Below the pieces are notes generated by a model, which saw only the letters and a list, made by a program, of their open reading frames with translations, had not been told where the DNA came from and did not search any database. The position numbers were made by a program, and so were the translations under genes. A DNA stretch of 64,000 nt from Burkholderia latens (GTDB taxonomy: Bacteria > Pseudomonadota > Gammaproteobacteria > Burkholderiales > Burkholderiaceae): NCBI RefSeq assembly GCF_902499045.1, contig NZ_CABVPL010000013.1:1-64000 (forward strand), written 5' to 3'. Of the stretch, positions 18,896 through 31,307 are shown in pieces. The stretch's first letter is position 1, and the number at the start of each line of letters is the position of its first letter.

Positions 18896-19831
18896 CTACT
18901 TCTTGAACACGCCGACGACCTCGCCGCCGTCGACGACCAGCAGCGCGCCGATCCGCTGCTGCTGCATCAGCTGAAGCGCATCCTCGACCCGCGTGCCGGG
19001 CCGCACCGTCGACGGCTCGATCGACATCATGTCGGCCGCGGTGCGCCGCAATACCTCGTCGCCGTGACGTTCGATCGCGCGACGGATGTCGCCGTCCGTC
19101 ACGATGCCCCAACCGGCGCGCCGCTTCACGATCGCGAGCCCGAGCCGCCCGCGCGTCATCGCGTCCAGCACATCGAGTGTCGACATGTCCTCGGTCACGA
19201 ACGGCAGGTTTGCGCGTGCCATTTCATCGTCGACGATCGACAGCAACCGTCGGCCGAGCGAGCCGCCGGGATGAAAGCGCGCGAAGTGTTCAGGCTGGAA
19301 GCCGCGCGCGCGCATCAGCGTGACCGCCAGCGCATCGCCCATCGCGAGCGTCGCCGTCGTCGATGCGGTCGGCGCGAGTTGCAGCGGGCACGCTTCGCGC
19401 TCGACGCCGATGTCGAGATGGGCGCGCGCGGCCATCGCGAGCGTCGACGCCGGATTGCCGGTGAGTGCGATCAGGTCGTTGCCGTTGCTGCGCAGGAACG
19501 GAATCAGCTTGATCACTTCGTCGGTTTCGCCGGAATTCGAAATCGCGAGAAACGTATCGTCCGGCGTCACCATGCCGAGGTCGCCGTGATAGGCCTCGCC
19601 CGGGTGCATGAAGAATGCGGGCGTGCCGGTGCTCGACAGCGTCGCGGCGATCTTCCTGCCGACGATGCCGGACTTGCCCATTCCGCACACGACGACGCGG
19701 CCGCGCGAAGCCAGGATGATCTCGATCGCGTCGTCGAAGTTCGCGTCGAGCCGTGCGGCCACGCCGGCCAGTGCGAGCGACTCGATCTCGAAGACCTGCC
19801 GTGCCGATTCAGTATGGTTCTGTCGCATCAT
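18896..19831 (-). CDS. kdsD: Arabinose-5-phosphate isomerase (KdsD/KpsF)
   Basis: The 311-residue protein has an N-terminal SIS sugar-isomerase domain ([41 protein letters not shown]) and two C-terminal CBS domains ([26 protein letters not shown]). It converts ribulose 5-phosphate to arabinose 5-phosphate, the first step to Kdo. The start at 19831 gives an ATGA overlap with kdsB. It is the last gene of the long minus-strand exopolysaccharide operon. Being linked to export genes rather than lipid A genes, it is the capsule-type (KpsF) copy by context. Confidence 0.92.
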   Translation of the reverse strand: MMRQNHTESARQVFEIESLALAGVAARLDANFDDAIEIILASRGRVVVCGMGKSGIVGRKIAATLSSTGTPAFFMHPGEAYHGDLGMVTPDDTFLAISNSGETDEVIKLIPFLRSNGNDLIALTGNPASTLAMAARAHLDIGVEREACPLQLAPTASTTATLAMGDALAVTLMRARGFQPEHFARFHPGGSLGRRLLSIVDDEMARANLPFVTEDMSTLDVLDAMTRGRLGLAIVKRRAGWGIVTDGDIRRAIERHGDEVLRRTAADMMSIEPSTVRPGTRVEDALQLMQQQRIGALLVVDGGEVVGVFKK

Positions 19832-20608
19832 GGGTTTGCCGTTTTGAGAAGGGAGACGACGCGCTCGACGTCGTCGGGCGTATCGATGCCGGGCGGCGGC
19901 GCATCGGGCCAGCGCATCACGTCGATCGGCATGCCGAGCCAGAGTGCGCGCAACTGTTCGAGTTTTTCCAGCTGCTCGAGCTCGCACGGCGCCGTGCTCG
20001 CGAGTGCCTGCAAGCTCGCGTTTCCGTAGCCGTAGAGGCCAATGTGGCGTAGAAACCGGTCGCCGCCCGATTCACTTGCGTGGCCCACGTCAGCCGGCCG
20101 CCCGTCCCGACAGAACGGAATCGCCGCGCGCGAGAAATACAGCGCACGGCCGCGGCGATCGACGACGAGCTTGACGATGGCCGGCTCGTCGAGCAGCGCG
20201 GCGTCGCCGACCGGGCACGCCACCGTCGCGACACCGAGGTCGGGCGCGGCACCGCAGAAGCGGGCGAACGCTTGCAGCAGCGCGGTCGGCACGAACGGTT
20301 CGTCGCCCTGCACGTTGATCACCGCATCGGTGTCGGCCCAGCCCAGCACACGCGCGACTTCCGCCGCACGATCGGTGCCGGACGCATGACCGGCGTCGGT
20401 CATCGCGAAGCGGATGCCGCGCGCGTCGAGCACATCGGCGATGCGCCCGTCGTCGATCGCGACGACGATGTCGGCACCGGGCAGCGCACGGCGCACACGC
20501 TCATGCACGCGAACGATCATCGGCTTGCCGTCGAGATCGACGAGCGGCTTGCCCGGCAGTCGCGTCGAACCGTACCGGGCCGGAATCACGACACGCACCG
20601 GCCGCGCG

Positions 20609-20625
<17 letters not shown>
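19828..20625 (-). CDS. kdsB: CMP-Kdo synthetase (3-deoxy-manno-octulosonate cytidylyltransferase)
   Basis: The 265-residue enzyme activates Kdo with CTP. It has the KdsB/KpsU N-terminus [17 protein letters not shown], the central [11 protein letters not shown] motif and NVQGDEPF. It overlaps kdsC by 17 bp and kdsD by 4 bp, so translation is coupled. CMP-Kdo is the donor for the candidate Kdo transferase encoded upstream in the same operon. Confidence 0.95.
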
Positions 20626-23161
<2,536 letters not shown>

Positions 23162-23215
23162 CGGAGTCCGTTCCATGAGGGATGAGCCATCGCGCGTCGA
23201 TGGCGAATGGCATCG

Positions 23216-24169
23216 TCAAACGCTCGCCGTGCGCCCCGCGACCGCATCGATATACGCGAGCACCCCCGACCGCTCGATCACGCGCCCCCATTCGAGCGAC
23301 TTCATCGCAGCCGGATCGGGACGCGTCGCGCGAATCGTCGACAGCGGAAACAGTTCGTCGAAGATCGTCGCGCCGGTGACGTGGCACTGGATGCCGAGCT
23401 CACTCGCGGTGCGCACGTTCGACGGCGCGTCGTTGCACACGATCTTCTTGCCCAGCGATGCGTATTCGAGCAGCTTCGTCGGTGTCTGGAAGCAATGCGG
23501 CCGGTGATAGGGAAAGAAGCACACCGCGTATTCGCTGTTGCGGACGATCCGCAAAGCATGGGGCTGCGGCACGCGGCCGACGAAACGGATGCCCGGCGTA
23601 TCGGCGAACGCCGCGCGGATCTCGGGCTCCGGGTTGCCGACCAGCACGAGCGTGTCCGCTTCATCGCGCCGCGCATCGCGATAGGCGGCCAGCACCTTGT
23701 GAAAGCCGCGCTCGCGGCTCATCTCGCCGATATAGCAGAATCGTCCGGACACGGTTTGCCCGGCGTCGCCGGCATCGGCGTCAGCGGGTTCGAAGATCCA
23801 GTCCGGCACTCCCATGGGCAGCAGCAGCGAACGCACGCCGTCGCGAAACGCCATCGCGTCGCGCATCCGCTCGTTCTGGAAAATGCGCAGATCCGGGCGC
23901 ACGTTGAAGGCGCGCTTCACGCAGTCCTTGACGGCCGCGAGCCGGCCGACCGACAGCGACCGATAGTCGTGAATCACGAACCGCGCGGGCGGCAACGCGC
24001 GATAGAAGCCCATGATGCACCACAGGATGCACGTGTCCTGGTCCGGAAAGCGCGCGTATGCGTCGAGATCGCCGTCGAACACTTCGAACCCGTGCGTTCT
24101 CAGGCGGCGGCCGTACGCGGCAACCTCCGGATAGTTCGCCTTGCCGGGATGCACGATGAATATTTTCAT
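23216..24169 (-). CDS. Glycosyltransferase-like protein (GT-B, second of the operon)
   Basis: The 317-residue protein starts MKIFIVHPGKANYPEVAAYG. Its C-terminal half resembles the donor domain of GT4-type enzymes: GRFCYIGEMSRERGFHKVL, a valine-rich strand LVLVGNPEPEIR, FVGRVPQPHAL, and FPYHRPHCFQTPTKLLEYAS, where a Glu sits in the usual donor-binding position. The N-terminal half is diverged. The start at 24169 overlaps the acetyltransferase stop (ATGA). By count it would be the second hexosyltransferase of the repeat unit. Confidence in the fold is good, in the specific sugar low. Confidence 0.75.
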   Translation of the reverse strand: MKIFIVHPGKANYPEVAAYGRRLRTHGFEVFDGDLDAYARFPDQDTCILWCIMGFYRALPPARFVIHDYRSLSVGRLAAVKDCVKRAFNVRPDLRIFQNERMRDAMAFRDGVRSLLLPMGVPDWIFEPADADAGDAGQTVSGRFCYIGEMSRERGFHKVLAAYRDARRDEADTLVLVGNPEPEIRAAFADTPGIRFVGRVPQPHALRIVRNSEYAVCFFPYHRPHCFQTPTKLLEYASLGKKIVCNDAPSNVRTASELGIQCHVTGATIFDELFPLSTIRATRPDPAAMKSLEWGRVIERSGVLAYIDAVAGRTASV

Positions 24170-24696
24170 GTCGGTCCATCTCCGATGTCGAGAATGCGCG
24201 CCGGCACGCCGACGGCCACGCGGCCGTCCGGTACGTCGCGCAGCACTACCGCCCCCGCACCGATCCGCGCGCGGTCGCCGACGCGCACCGCGCCGAGCAC
24301 GACGCTGTGCACGCCGAATTCCACGTGATCGCCGATCGTCGGCACGCCGCCAAGCGTGCCGTCCTTCCGGATCGTGTTGCCGATGGTCACGCCGTGCCGC
24401 AACGTGCAGTAGTCGCCGATCACCGCGTAGCCGTTGATCACGAGGCCGGTGCCGTGATAAAGCGCGAGCCCCTTGCCGATCCTCGTCTTGACCGGGATCT
24501 CGATGCCCATCAGCCAGTCGCACAGCACGATGTAGACGAGGATCAGCGGCGCGCCGGCCAGCAGCGTGAACCGGCTCCGGCACGCGAGGTAATGCACGAC
24601 GCGGTAGAAGATCACCACGCAGCGCGTCTTGAAGAACGCGTTGCGGCGGCAGTCTTCGGCGATCGCCTCGGCGGTCTGTCGCAACGACACGGCCAT
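24166..24696 (-). CDS. Serine-acetyltransferase-like left-handed beta-helix O-acetyltransferase
   Basis: The 176-residue protein resembles serine O-acetyltransferase and colanic-acid WcaB: a helical N-terminus, then hexapeptide repeats including ALYHGTGLVINGYAVIGDYC, HGVTIGNT and VEFGVHSVVLGAVRVGDRAR. The catalytic-type His lies in YHGTG. A hydrophobic stretch (residues 42-60) could touch the membrane. In this locus it most likely acetylates a sugar of the exopolysaccharide, not serine. The start at 24696 has an AAGGCGG ribosome site; twelve upstream codons in the same frame overlap the previous gene. Confidence 0.82.
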   Translation of the reverse strand: MAVSLRQTAEAIAEDCRRNAFFKTRCVVIFYRVVHYLACRSRFTLLAGAPLILVYIVLCDWLMGIEIPVKTRIGKGLALYHGTGLVINGYAVIGDYCTLRHGVTIGNTIRKDGTLGGVPTIGDHVEFGVHSVVLGAVRVGDRARIGAGAVVLRDVPDGRVAVGVPARILDIGDGPT

Positions 24697-24697
24697 G

Positions 24698-25897
24698 TCA
24701 GTGCCGCCTTGCGAACACGCGCCGCGCGGCATCGGCGGGAATGCGCGCAGCGCCGAAATAATCGATGCCGTCGACCAGGAACGAATGGATGTACTTCAGC
24801 AGCCGCTCGCGGTCGAATTCCCTGTAGAAGCAGCGGCCGAGCGACACCACGCGCTTTCCGTACAGCATCGCCTCGAGCCCGACCGTCGAGTTGATCGTCA
24901 CGACCGCATACGCGTGCCGCAGCAGGTCGGTGGTCGGCGACGTGACGATCTCGAAGTGATAGGTCCGCTGCAGTTGCACGATCGCATCGATCTCCGCTGC
25001 ATCCGTCTCGGCCGGATGCAGCTTCACGAACAGATCGGCGCTCTCGTTCGCCGCGAACTCGAACGCGTGACGGATCGCGTCGAGATTGCCGACGTCCGAG
25101 TGCAGCTTGATCTGCGTATCGCCGGACACCTGCAGCGGCAGGAACACATAGCGGCAGGTCGCCAGCGTGTCGGCCGGCATGTACTTCGCGTCGCGCGGCG
25201 CCGGCATCCCGTTGCGCGTGCGCACGCTCGCGAGACGCCGGCGGCCGACGCCGCGGCTGAGCGCCTTGAGCACATAGTTCGTCGCGGACATGGCCTTGCG
25301 CGCGAATGACGTTCGCGCCTGCGGCAGCGGCATCTGCTTGTAGCGTTCATACGCCGACAGCCAGCGCGCATGCGTGTCCTCGTCGGGCAGCGGCAGCCGA
25401 TCGATGACTTCGGGGTTGCGGCTGATCGTCGACAGCGCATTGACGCCCATCGGATCGACGAACAGCTTGCCCGGCAGGTTCGAGATCTCGATGAAGCGGG
25501 TCGCGACGCCGTGCACCGTGCACGCCTGCCGCACCGCGCGACACACCAGTTGCTGCCCGTTCCACATCACGCATTGGTCGACCCGGAGCCCGCGCAGCAG
25601 TGCCGACGCGATATGGAAAATCGCCGCGGACTCGCGCTTCGCGCGCGCGTCGGTCATCTGTCCGTTCAGCACTTCGATGGACAACTGGTATGGCGTGCGG
25701 TCGGCCGGCTGGCCGTCGCGCACGTCGATCGGCAGCAGGCGATTCAGATACACCGACCGATAGCCGTTCAGCAGCAGGCCGAGATGCGCGACCGGTTCGC
25801 TCGTCAGGAATGCGAACTCGTATTCATGTCGCACGGCGTTCACGAGGCGCTTCACGAAGTAGTAACGCTCGAGGGAATCGATGACTATCAGGATCAT
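24698..25897 (-). CDS. Capsule-synthesis (KpsS/KpsC-like) protein, candidate beta-Kdo transferase
   Basis: The 399-residue protein carries the pattern of the capsule polysaccharide synthesis family that contains KpsS and KpsC. The key segments are YVFLPLQVSGDTQIKLHSD (nucleotide-site side), LFVKLHPAETD, and near the C-terminus VTINSTVGLEAMLYGKRV with the invariant Ser-Thr-Val-Gly-x-Glu. KpsS and KpsC are known beta-Kdo transferases using CMP-Kdo. The same operon encodes the whole CMP-Kdo pathway, so this is the best candidate to add Kdo to the repeat unit. The start at 25897 (MILIVIDSLERYY) is chosen on sequence character; upstream codons overlap the wzx gene and look non-coding. Confidence 0.78.
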   Translation of the reverse strand: MILIVIDSLERYYFVKRLVNAVRHEYEFAFLTSEPVAHLGLLLNGYRSVYLNRLLPIDVRDGQPADRTPYQLSIEVLNGQMTDARAKRESAAIFHIASALLRGLRVDQCVMWNGQQLVCRAVRQACTVHGVATRFIEISNLPGKLFVDPMGVNALSTISRNPEVIDRLPLPDEDTHARWLSAYERYKQMPLPQARTSFARKAMSATNYVLKALSRGVGRRRLASVRTRNGMPAPRDAKYMPADTLATCRYVFLPLQVSGDTQIKLHSDVGNLDAIRHAFEFAANESADLFVKLHPAETDAAEIDAIVQLQRTYHFEIVTSPTTDLLRHAYAVVTINSTVGLEAMLYGKRVVSLGRCFYREFDRERLLKYIHSFLVDGIDYFGAARIPADAARRVFARRH

Positions 25898-25925
25898 GGT
25901 AGGCTCGTTCGTCGTTTCGGCGATC

Positions 25926-27158
25926 TCACGCCAGCGCCCCGGATCGGGACAGGTTCGTGCCGAGGACCCGGTACGTGAGCGCAATGCCGGCCGCCATCAG
26001 CACCGCGCCGGTCAGCGAAAAAACCTGCACGCTCATCGCGGCCGACAGGTTCATCAGCCGCGCGGCGCCCAGCGCGCCGGCAAGACACACGCCGCAGGTC
26101 AGCTGAAACAGGAAATCGATGCGCTGCGCGCGCGTCGCGAGGAAGATCTGCGACAGCGGCACGTAGATCAGCTGCAACGCGAACAGCGGCATCAGGCTGT
26201 GATAGAACCCGACCGAGCCGCGCCAGCTTTCGCCGAAAAAGAGATTGACGAGCGGCGCGAACAGCAGGAGCCCTCCGGCCAGGTACACGGCCGCGAGCGC
26301 CGTCAGCGCGCGAGCGTAGGACCGATACACGCGCGGCACCATCGTGTCGGCATCCGGGCGGGCCATCGCGCCGATCGCGTCGCGGCGGAACACGCCGCCG
26401 ACGCTCTGTGCGATCAGCGACACCGGAAAGAACCCAAGCCGGTACGCGGCCGCGAAGTAACCGGCGCTCTGCGCATCGAACCAGTGCGGAATCGCGATCG
26501 ACAGCGCGTAAGTCAGCACGGACGCGCACAGTGTCGACGGCAGGATATACAGCGCGAAACGGCGGTTCCTCACGAAAAATCCGCGCGACAGCCGGAACGA
26601 ATGCCCGGCCCGATAACCGGAAATCATGATTGCCGCCGCCATCACGCTCGACACCGCGGCGGTGACCCATGTGTACAGCGCGAACACGTCGGCATGCCCG
26701 CACGCGGCGCAAGCGAGCGACAGCGCGAGGCCCGCGAGAAACGCACCGTTGACCACCACGCGTGACAGCGCGATCCAGCCGTAGCGTCGGAGACTGTTCA
26801 GATAGGATCCGGCAGCGAGTTGCACGAACGTTGCGAGCGCATAGACGGCGACGAGATACAGGTCGCCACGCCCGGCGATCGCGAGCAGCGTCGCGAACCC
26901 GGCAACGACTGCCATGCTCAGCGCCGTCACGTTGACGAACGCATTGAACGACTCGCCCGGTGCGTCGTCGACGCACGCAAGCTCGTAACGAAACGCGAGC
27001 AACGTGCCGACGAAGGTCGCGAGCGCAAGCAGATAGTTGAAGTGGCCGAGCGACTCCGGCCCGAAACGCCGTCCGATCACGAAGATGCAGACGAACAGCG
27101 CGATCTGCCCGGCCACGACGCCGGCAAGCGATACGATCGAGTCCCGTGGATTGATCAT
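25926..27158 (-). CDS. wzx: Polysaccharide flippase (Wzx-type, MOP superfamily)
   Basis: The 410-residue protein has about twelve hydrophobic segments and the usual Wzx N-terminus (a hydrophobic helix, IGRRFGPESLGHFNYLLAL, then RYELA), with no hydrophilic tail. It would flip the undecaprenyl-linked repeat unit across the inner membrane for the Wzy polymerase. A strong ribosome site (GGAGGCGAG) precedes the ATG. It lies between the tyrosine kinase and transferase genes in the operon. Confidence 0.88.
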   Translation of the reverse strand: MINPRDSIVSLAGVVAGQIALFVCIFVIGRRFGPESLGHFNYLLALATFVGTLLAFRYELACVDDAPGESFNAFVNVTALSMAVVAGFATLLAIAGRGDLYLVAVYALATFVQLAAGSYLNSLRRYGWIALSRVVVNGAFLAGLALSLACAACGHADVFALYTWVTAAVSSVMAAAIMISGYRAGHSFRLSRGFFVRNRRFALYILPSTLCASVLTYALSIAIPHWFDAQSAGYFAAAYRLGFFPVSLIAQSVGGVFRRDAIGAMARPDADTMVPRVYRSYARALTALAAVYLAGGLLLFAPLVNLFFGESWRGSVGFYHSLMPLFALQLIYVPLSQIFLATRAQRIDFLFQLTCGVCLAGALGAARLMNLSAAMSVQVFSLTGAVLMAAGIALTYRVLGTNLSRSGALA

Positions 27159-27224
27159 CTCGCCTCCATGCGCCGTGCGCGGGCAGATGCGCGGGCGGTG
27201 CCGCCGACGGCAGCGCTGCGCGCG

Positions 27225-29462
27225 TCACGCATCCTGCGCCCCGTATTCGTACGCGACGTAGCGATAGCCGCCGTACTTCGATCCATACCCGTACTGTCCG
27301 AGCCGCGGATTGACGCCGTTGAAGATCACGCCGTTCAGGCGGACGCCGTTCTGCGCGAACCGCTTCGCGGATTCGTCGATCTCGCCGAGCTTCGTCTTGC
27401 CCGCCATCGTGACGAGCAGCGCGGTGCCGGCGACCGCGCCGAGTATGCCGGTATCGGGCACGGCGAGTACCGGCGCCGAGTCGATCACGACGATGTCGTA
27501 GCACGACGACAGATCGCCGACGAGCATCGCGAGATTGCGGTTCAGCAGCAGTTCGGCGGGGTTCTTCGGCATCGTCCCGGTCGAGATGAAGTCGAGACCG
27601 TCGACCACGTCGCGATGAATCACGTCCTCCACGCGCACGCTGCCGGCGATCAGTTCCGTAAAGCCGCGGCCGCGCGGGAAGCCGAAATAGTCGTGCAGCC
27701 GGCCCTTGCGGATGTCGCCGTCGATCAGCAGCACGCGCTTGCCGGCGCTTGCCATCACGACTGCGAGGTTCGACGACAGGAAGGTCTTGCCGACGCCTGG
27801 CGCGGGACCTGCAATCAGCACGATGTTGTTCTTCGCCTCGAGCATCGCGAACTGCAGCGCGGTGCGCAAACTCCGCAGGCATTCGACCGCGGGCTCGTTC
27901 GGGAAATCGATCGACAGGATCGACTTGTGGCCGCTCTTGCGTGCGGCCTCCTCGGCCAGCTCGCGCTGATGGTCGCTGATCGGCACCGTCGCGTACACCG
28001 CGAGGCCGAGACGCCGCTCGATCTCGTTGTGATCGGAGATGCCGTGGAACAGCATCGAGCGGACGATCGCGGTGCCGCAGCCGGCGAGCAACCCGAGCAG
28101 CAGCGACGCCAGCGCGACGAGCGCTTTCTTCGGCCGCACGGCCACTTCCGGCACCGCCGCGGTGTCGACGAGCCGCACGTTGCCGGTCTTGCCGGCCTGC
28201 ACGAGCTGCAACTGCTGCATGTTGTTGAGCAGCGCGGTGTAGAGATCCGTGTTGACCTTCACGTCGAGCATCAGCCGCACCATTTCCTGCTGCAAGTCGG
28301 GCAAGCGCCGGATCTGCTGCTCGGCCGCGTTTCGATAGCCGCTCAGCGCGGCGATCTGCTCGTCGATCGCGGCCACGCTCGGGTGCCGTTCGGTGAAGCG
28401 CGACATCAGCTCCTGCCGCTTCTGCTGCAGTTCGAGCAGGCGCGTTTTCGCGTCGGCGGTTTGCGCCAGCGCGAGCTTCGCTTCCTCGGTCAGGTCGACC
28501 GTGCTGCGCTCGTTGCGCAGCCTGGTCAGCCGTGCCTCGGAATCGGTCAACTGCCGCTTGAGCTGCGGCAGTTGCGCGGTCAGGAATTCCAGCGACTGCG
28601 CGGCCTCCGCCGATTTCCGTTCGATGTTCTGCCGCACGTACTGACGGCCGATCTCGTTCATCGTGTCGCTGACCCACTTCGGATCGGTGTCCTGCAGGCT
28701 GGCGACGACGACGTCCGACTGCTTCACGCGTTCCTGCACGTTGAGGCGGTCGCGGATGTCCTCGATCGTCTTCAGCCGCGAATTGCGCACCAGCACGAAC
28801 GCGGCGCCGGGTTTCGCGGCGATCGATGCGACCTGCAGCGTGATCGGGCCGCGCGGCGAATGGAAGCGCTCGAGTGTGCCGACCGTCCCTTCGACCGGAG
28901 CCGCGAGATCGCCGCCTTCGAGCCGATAGCGCTTGCCGCCGAGGCTCGTCAGCGTGAACGAATCGCCTTCGTTCTTGCGCGGCACGTCGAAACGCGGTAC
29001 GGCGATGCGCTCGCGCGCCCATGTGTAGCCGCCGAAGCCGGCGAGGCCCGGATCGGACAGGCCGTCGCCATGGCGCGCGATCCAGTCGCCGATCAACGGA
29101 AAGCGCTTCGGCTCCGCGTCGATGAACAGGTTGAGCTTGTCGACCGCGCGTTCGACGACGAGACGCGACGCGAGGATCTGCTGTTCGGCGGCGGCCGACG
29201 ACTTGACGTCGAACAGCGACGACACGTCGCCGAGCAACGACTTGGCGGCCGACGTGTCCGGGCTGTCCTCGACCTGGACCATGATGTTCGCTTCGAACAC
29301 GGGCTTGCCGAGAATCGCGTACGCGAGCCCGGCGGCGAGCAGCACGCACGTGATGGCCGCGATCAGCCAGCGGCTTTCCAGCAGGATGTCGAGCACGGCG
29401 ACGAAATCGGTCTCGCTGCCGTCTTCGACGGGTCGCTGCGGCGGGGCGGAAGGTTGGGTCAT
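27225..29462 (-). CDS. wzc: Exopolysaccharide co-polymerase / BY-kinase (Wzc, BceF-like)
   Basis: The 745-residue inner-membrane protein has an N-terminal Wzz domain with the first membrane helix near residues 30-52 (WLIAAITCVLLAAGLAYAI). A periplasmic coiled-coil region follows, then a second helix near 445 (ALVALASLLLGLLAGCG). The cytoplasmic kinase has Walker A APGVGKTFLSSNLA, Walker A' LLIDGDIRKG and Walker B IVVIDSAPV. The C-terminus has a cluster of seven Tyr (YGYGSKYGGYRYVAYEYG), the autophosphorylation tail. It controls chain length and assembly with Wza and Wzy. I start at 29462; a GTG at 29543 would overlap the phosphatase gene. No strong ribosome site is evident. Confidence 0.92.
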   Translation of the reverse strand: MTQPSAPPQRPVEDGSETDFVAVLDILLESRWLIAAITCVLLAAGLAYAILGKPVFEANIMVQVEDSPDTSAAKSLLGDVSSLFDVKSSAAAEQQILASRLVVERAVDKLNLFIDAEPKRFPLIGDWIARHGDGLSDPGLAGFGGYTWARERIAVPRFDVPRKNEGDSFTLTSLGGKRYRLEGGDLAAPVEGTVGTLERFHSPRGPITLQVASIAAKPGAAFVLVRNSRLKTIEDIRDRLNVQERVKQSDVVVASLQDTDPKWVSDTMNEIGRQYVRQNIERKSAEAAQSLEFLTAQLPQLKRQLTDSEARLTRLRNERSTVDLTEEAKLALAQTADAKTRLLELQQKRQELMSRFTERHPSVAAIDEQIAALSGYRNAAEQQIRRLPDLQQEMVRLMLDVKVNTDLYTALLNNMQQLQLVQAGKTGNVRLVDTAAVPEVAVRPKKALVALASLLLGLLAGCGTAIVRSMLFHGISDHNEIERRLGLAVYATVPISDHQRELAEEAARKSGHKSILSIDFPNEPAVECLRSLRTALQFAMLEAKNNIVLIAGPAPGVGKTFLSSNLAVVMASAGKRVLLIDGDIRKGRLHDYFGFPRGRGFTELIAGSVRVEDVIHRDVVDGLDFISTGTMPKNPAELLLNRNLAMLVGDLSSCYDIVVIDSAPVLAVPDTGILGAVAGTALLVTMAGKTKLGEIDESAKRFAQNGVRLNGVIFNGVNPRLGQYGYGSKYGGYRYVAYEYGAQDA

Positions 29463-29515
29463 GGCAACGATAGAAGGCGTATTGGGTTCCAGTGGGGCAT
29501 CGACCTGCGGCCGCA

Positions 29516-29950
29516 TCAGACGATACGCAAGCGCTGCGACCACTCGGACACGCCGAGTTCGATCAGGCGCGCGCAGCGTTCGAACACGAATCGGGGCTGG
29601 CGGTACGGGTCATGCACGTCGAAATCCGAGTACTCGCCGAGACGGAACACGCGTCCCCGCACGAACGGGAACTGGTTCTCCAGCGCCGTGCGCTGGCGAC
29701 GGTCCATCACGAGGATCAGATCGGCGTCGGTGCACAGCGAGCGGCCGATCTGCTGCGCGCGATGCGTCGACACGTCGAAGCCGCGCATCTGCATCACCTC
29801 GCACGCGTACGGCGCGGCCGGCATGCCGACCAGTGCGTTCAGCCCGGCGGACGCGACGCGCCGCCCGGGCATGGCTCGGCGCAGCATCGCTTCGGCCATC
29901 GGGCTGCGGCAGATGTTGCCCTCGCAAACGATCAGGATCGATTCCATCAT
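29516..29950 (-). CDS. wzb: Low-molecular-weight protein-tyrosine phosphatase (Wzb, BceD-like)
   Basis: The 144-residue LMW-PTP has the P-loop CEGNICRSPMAEA (C-x5-R-S) and the C-terminal general acid in DPYRQP. It dephosphorylates the tyrosine tail of the neighbouring Wzc-type kinase, which drives cycles of polymerisation. The start at 29950 is supported by an ATGA overlap with wza; a second ATG follows immediately. Confidence 0.94.
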   Translation of the reverse strand: MMESILIVCEGNICRSPMAEAMLRRAMPGRRVASAGLNALVGMPAAPYACEVMQMRGFDVSTHRAQQIGRSLCTDADLILVMDRRQRTALENQFPFVRGRVFRLGEYSDFDVHDPYRQPRFVFERCARLIELGVSEWSQRLRIV

Positions 29951-31122
29951 TTCGTCGCGATCGCCGCGGTCAGGCCGGCGTTGATGGCCGGCAGCAACAG
30001 GCTGAGCACCCGGCTGAAGCGCACGAGCCCGTTGCCGTCGACGTACACGACGTCCTTCGGTTTCAGCTGGAACTGGTTCGCCAGCACCATCGCGACGGGC
30101 GAGCGCGCATCGAGGTGATAGATCTGCGGCTGCTGGCCCTGCATTCCGCGCACCACGTACAGCTGCGCGGCGTCGGCGGTGTTCGCGTTCAGGCTGCCTG
30201 CCTGCGCGAGCGCCTCGCTCAGCGTCAGCCTGCCGTTTCGCATCGGCAGCGCGGTGACGGGCTTGTTGACCTCGCCCATCACGAACACGCCGCTCTCGTC
30301 GCGCGGCAACACGCGCACCAGATCGCCGTTGCGCAGCACGATCTTCGACGGATTGCGCCCCTGCTCGGCCATCTCGGTCAGGTCGATCCGGCGCTCGACG
30401 CCGTCGCGCACCAGCACGATGCGGCTCTGGTCGGCCGACGCGGAAAAGCCGCCGGCTCGCCCGATCGCGTCGTACAGCGTCATCGGAATATCGTTTACGG
30501 ATTGCGAGCCCGGCGTGTGCACCTCGCCCTCGATATACACCTGCTTCGCACGGAACGACGCAATGCGCACCGTCACTTGCGGATTCCTGAACGTCTTGTC
30601 GAGACGGCGCGTGAGCTGCGTCTGCACCTGCTCGGCCGTCAGCCCGGCAACCGTCAACCGGCCCGCGAACGGAAACTGCAGCGTGCCGTCCTGGTCGACG
30701 ACGAAGCCCGGCGGCGCATCCGCCGCGCGCGGCGCGGCCTGCGCGGGCGCGCCGAGTGCGGCTGCGAGTTCAGGATGGTCCCACACGGTGATCTGCAGCA
30801 CGTCGCCGCGGCCGATGGTGTACGCGCCCGGCGCCGACACGATATCGTGCGCATCGCCGTGCGTACTGCGCTCGCTGTCGCGCATCCGACGGATCAGCGC
30901 AACATCGATATTCGTGACCGGCACCGGCAGCGCCGCACTGTCGGCCGGCGTGGCGCCGCTTTGCAGCGGGATCGACGCCGGCTGCTGCATGCGCATGCCC
31001 GGTGCGATGCCGCATGCGCCCAGCAATGCACACAGCGGCAGGATCATCACGAGCGGACCGACACGCGATGGTCGACGCGGCGCGCACCCGCGCGCCGACT
31101 CCATTTGACGCAACCTCTGCAT
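29947..31122 (-). CDS. wza: Outer-membrane polysaccharide export lipoprotein (Wza, BceE-like)
   Basis: The 391-residue lipoprotein has a signal sequence with lipobox LLGAC near residues 33-37. The Poly_export domain follows (YTIGRGDVLQITVWDHPEL, FPFAGRLTVAGLT) and two SLBB domains (QVYIEGEVHTPGSQSV, GVFVMGEVNKP). The C-terminal amphipathic helix ends the protein, as in Wza. It forms the octameric outer-membrane channel for the polymer. The ATG at 31122 has a GAGG ribosome site seven bases upstream. It is preceded by 185 bp without a gene, so an internal promoter or processing site is possible there. Confidence 0.92.
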   Translation of the reverse strand: MQRLRQMESARGCAPRRPSRVGPLVMILPLCALLGACGIAPGMRMQQPASIPLQSGATPADSAALPVPVTNIDVALIRRMRDSERSTHGDAHDIVSAPGAYTIGRGDVLQITVWDHPELAAALGAPAQAAPRAADAPPGFVVDQDGTLQFPFAGRLTVAGLTAEQVQTQLTRRLDKTFRNPQVTVRIASFRAKQVYIEGEVHTPGSQSVNDIPMTLYDAIGRAGGFSASADQSRIVLVRDGVERRIDLTEMAEQGRNPSKIVLRNGDLVRVLPRDESGVFVMGEVNKPVTALPMRNGRLTLSEALAQAGSLNANTADAAQLYVVRGMQGQQPQIYHLDARSPVAMVLANQFQLKPKDVVYVDGNGLVRFSRVLSLLLPAINAGLTAAIATK

Positions 31123-31307
31123 TACAACCTCGCACTTTTTTAATTTGAAATTGCGCCGGTCGCCCCGCGTCGTGTCGACCGCGAGTACAGCACCCCTGTC
31201 GAGACCGGACATGCTTGCTGCCACTGCCTGCTGCCGAATACCGTGTCGCCCGCCGTCGTCACGCGTTCCCGCCGCACAGTGGCGGCGGACCGGCGCGCGG
31301 TGGCGTA

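Noticed and set aside
25894-29349. 1151-codon minus-strand open frame
   Set aside because: It spans wzx and wzc out of frame, with random Arg-rich composition.
26820-29984. 1054-codon plus-strand open frame
   Set aside because: Antisense of wzx, wzc and wzb; no protein motifs, while the three minus-strand genes are clear.
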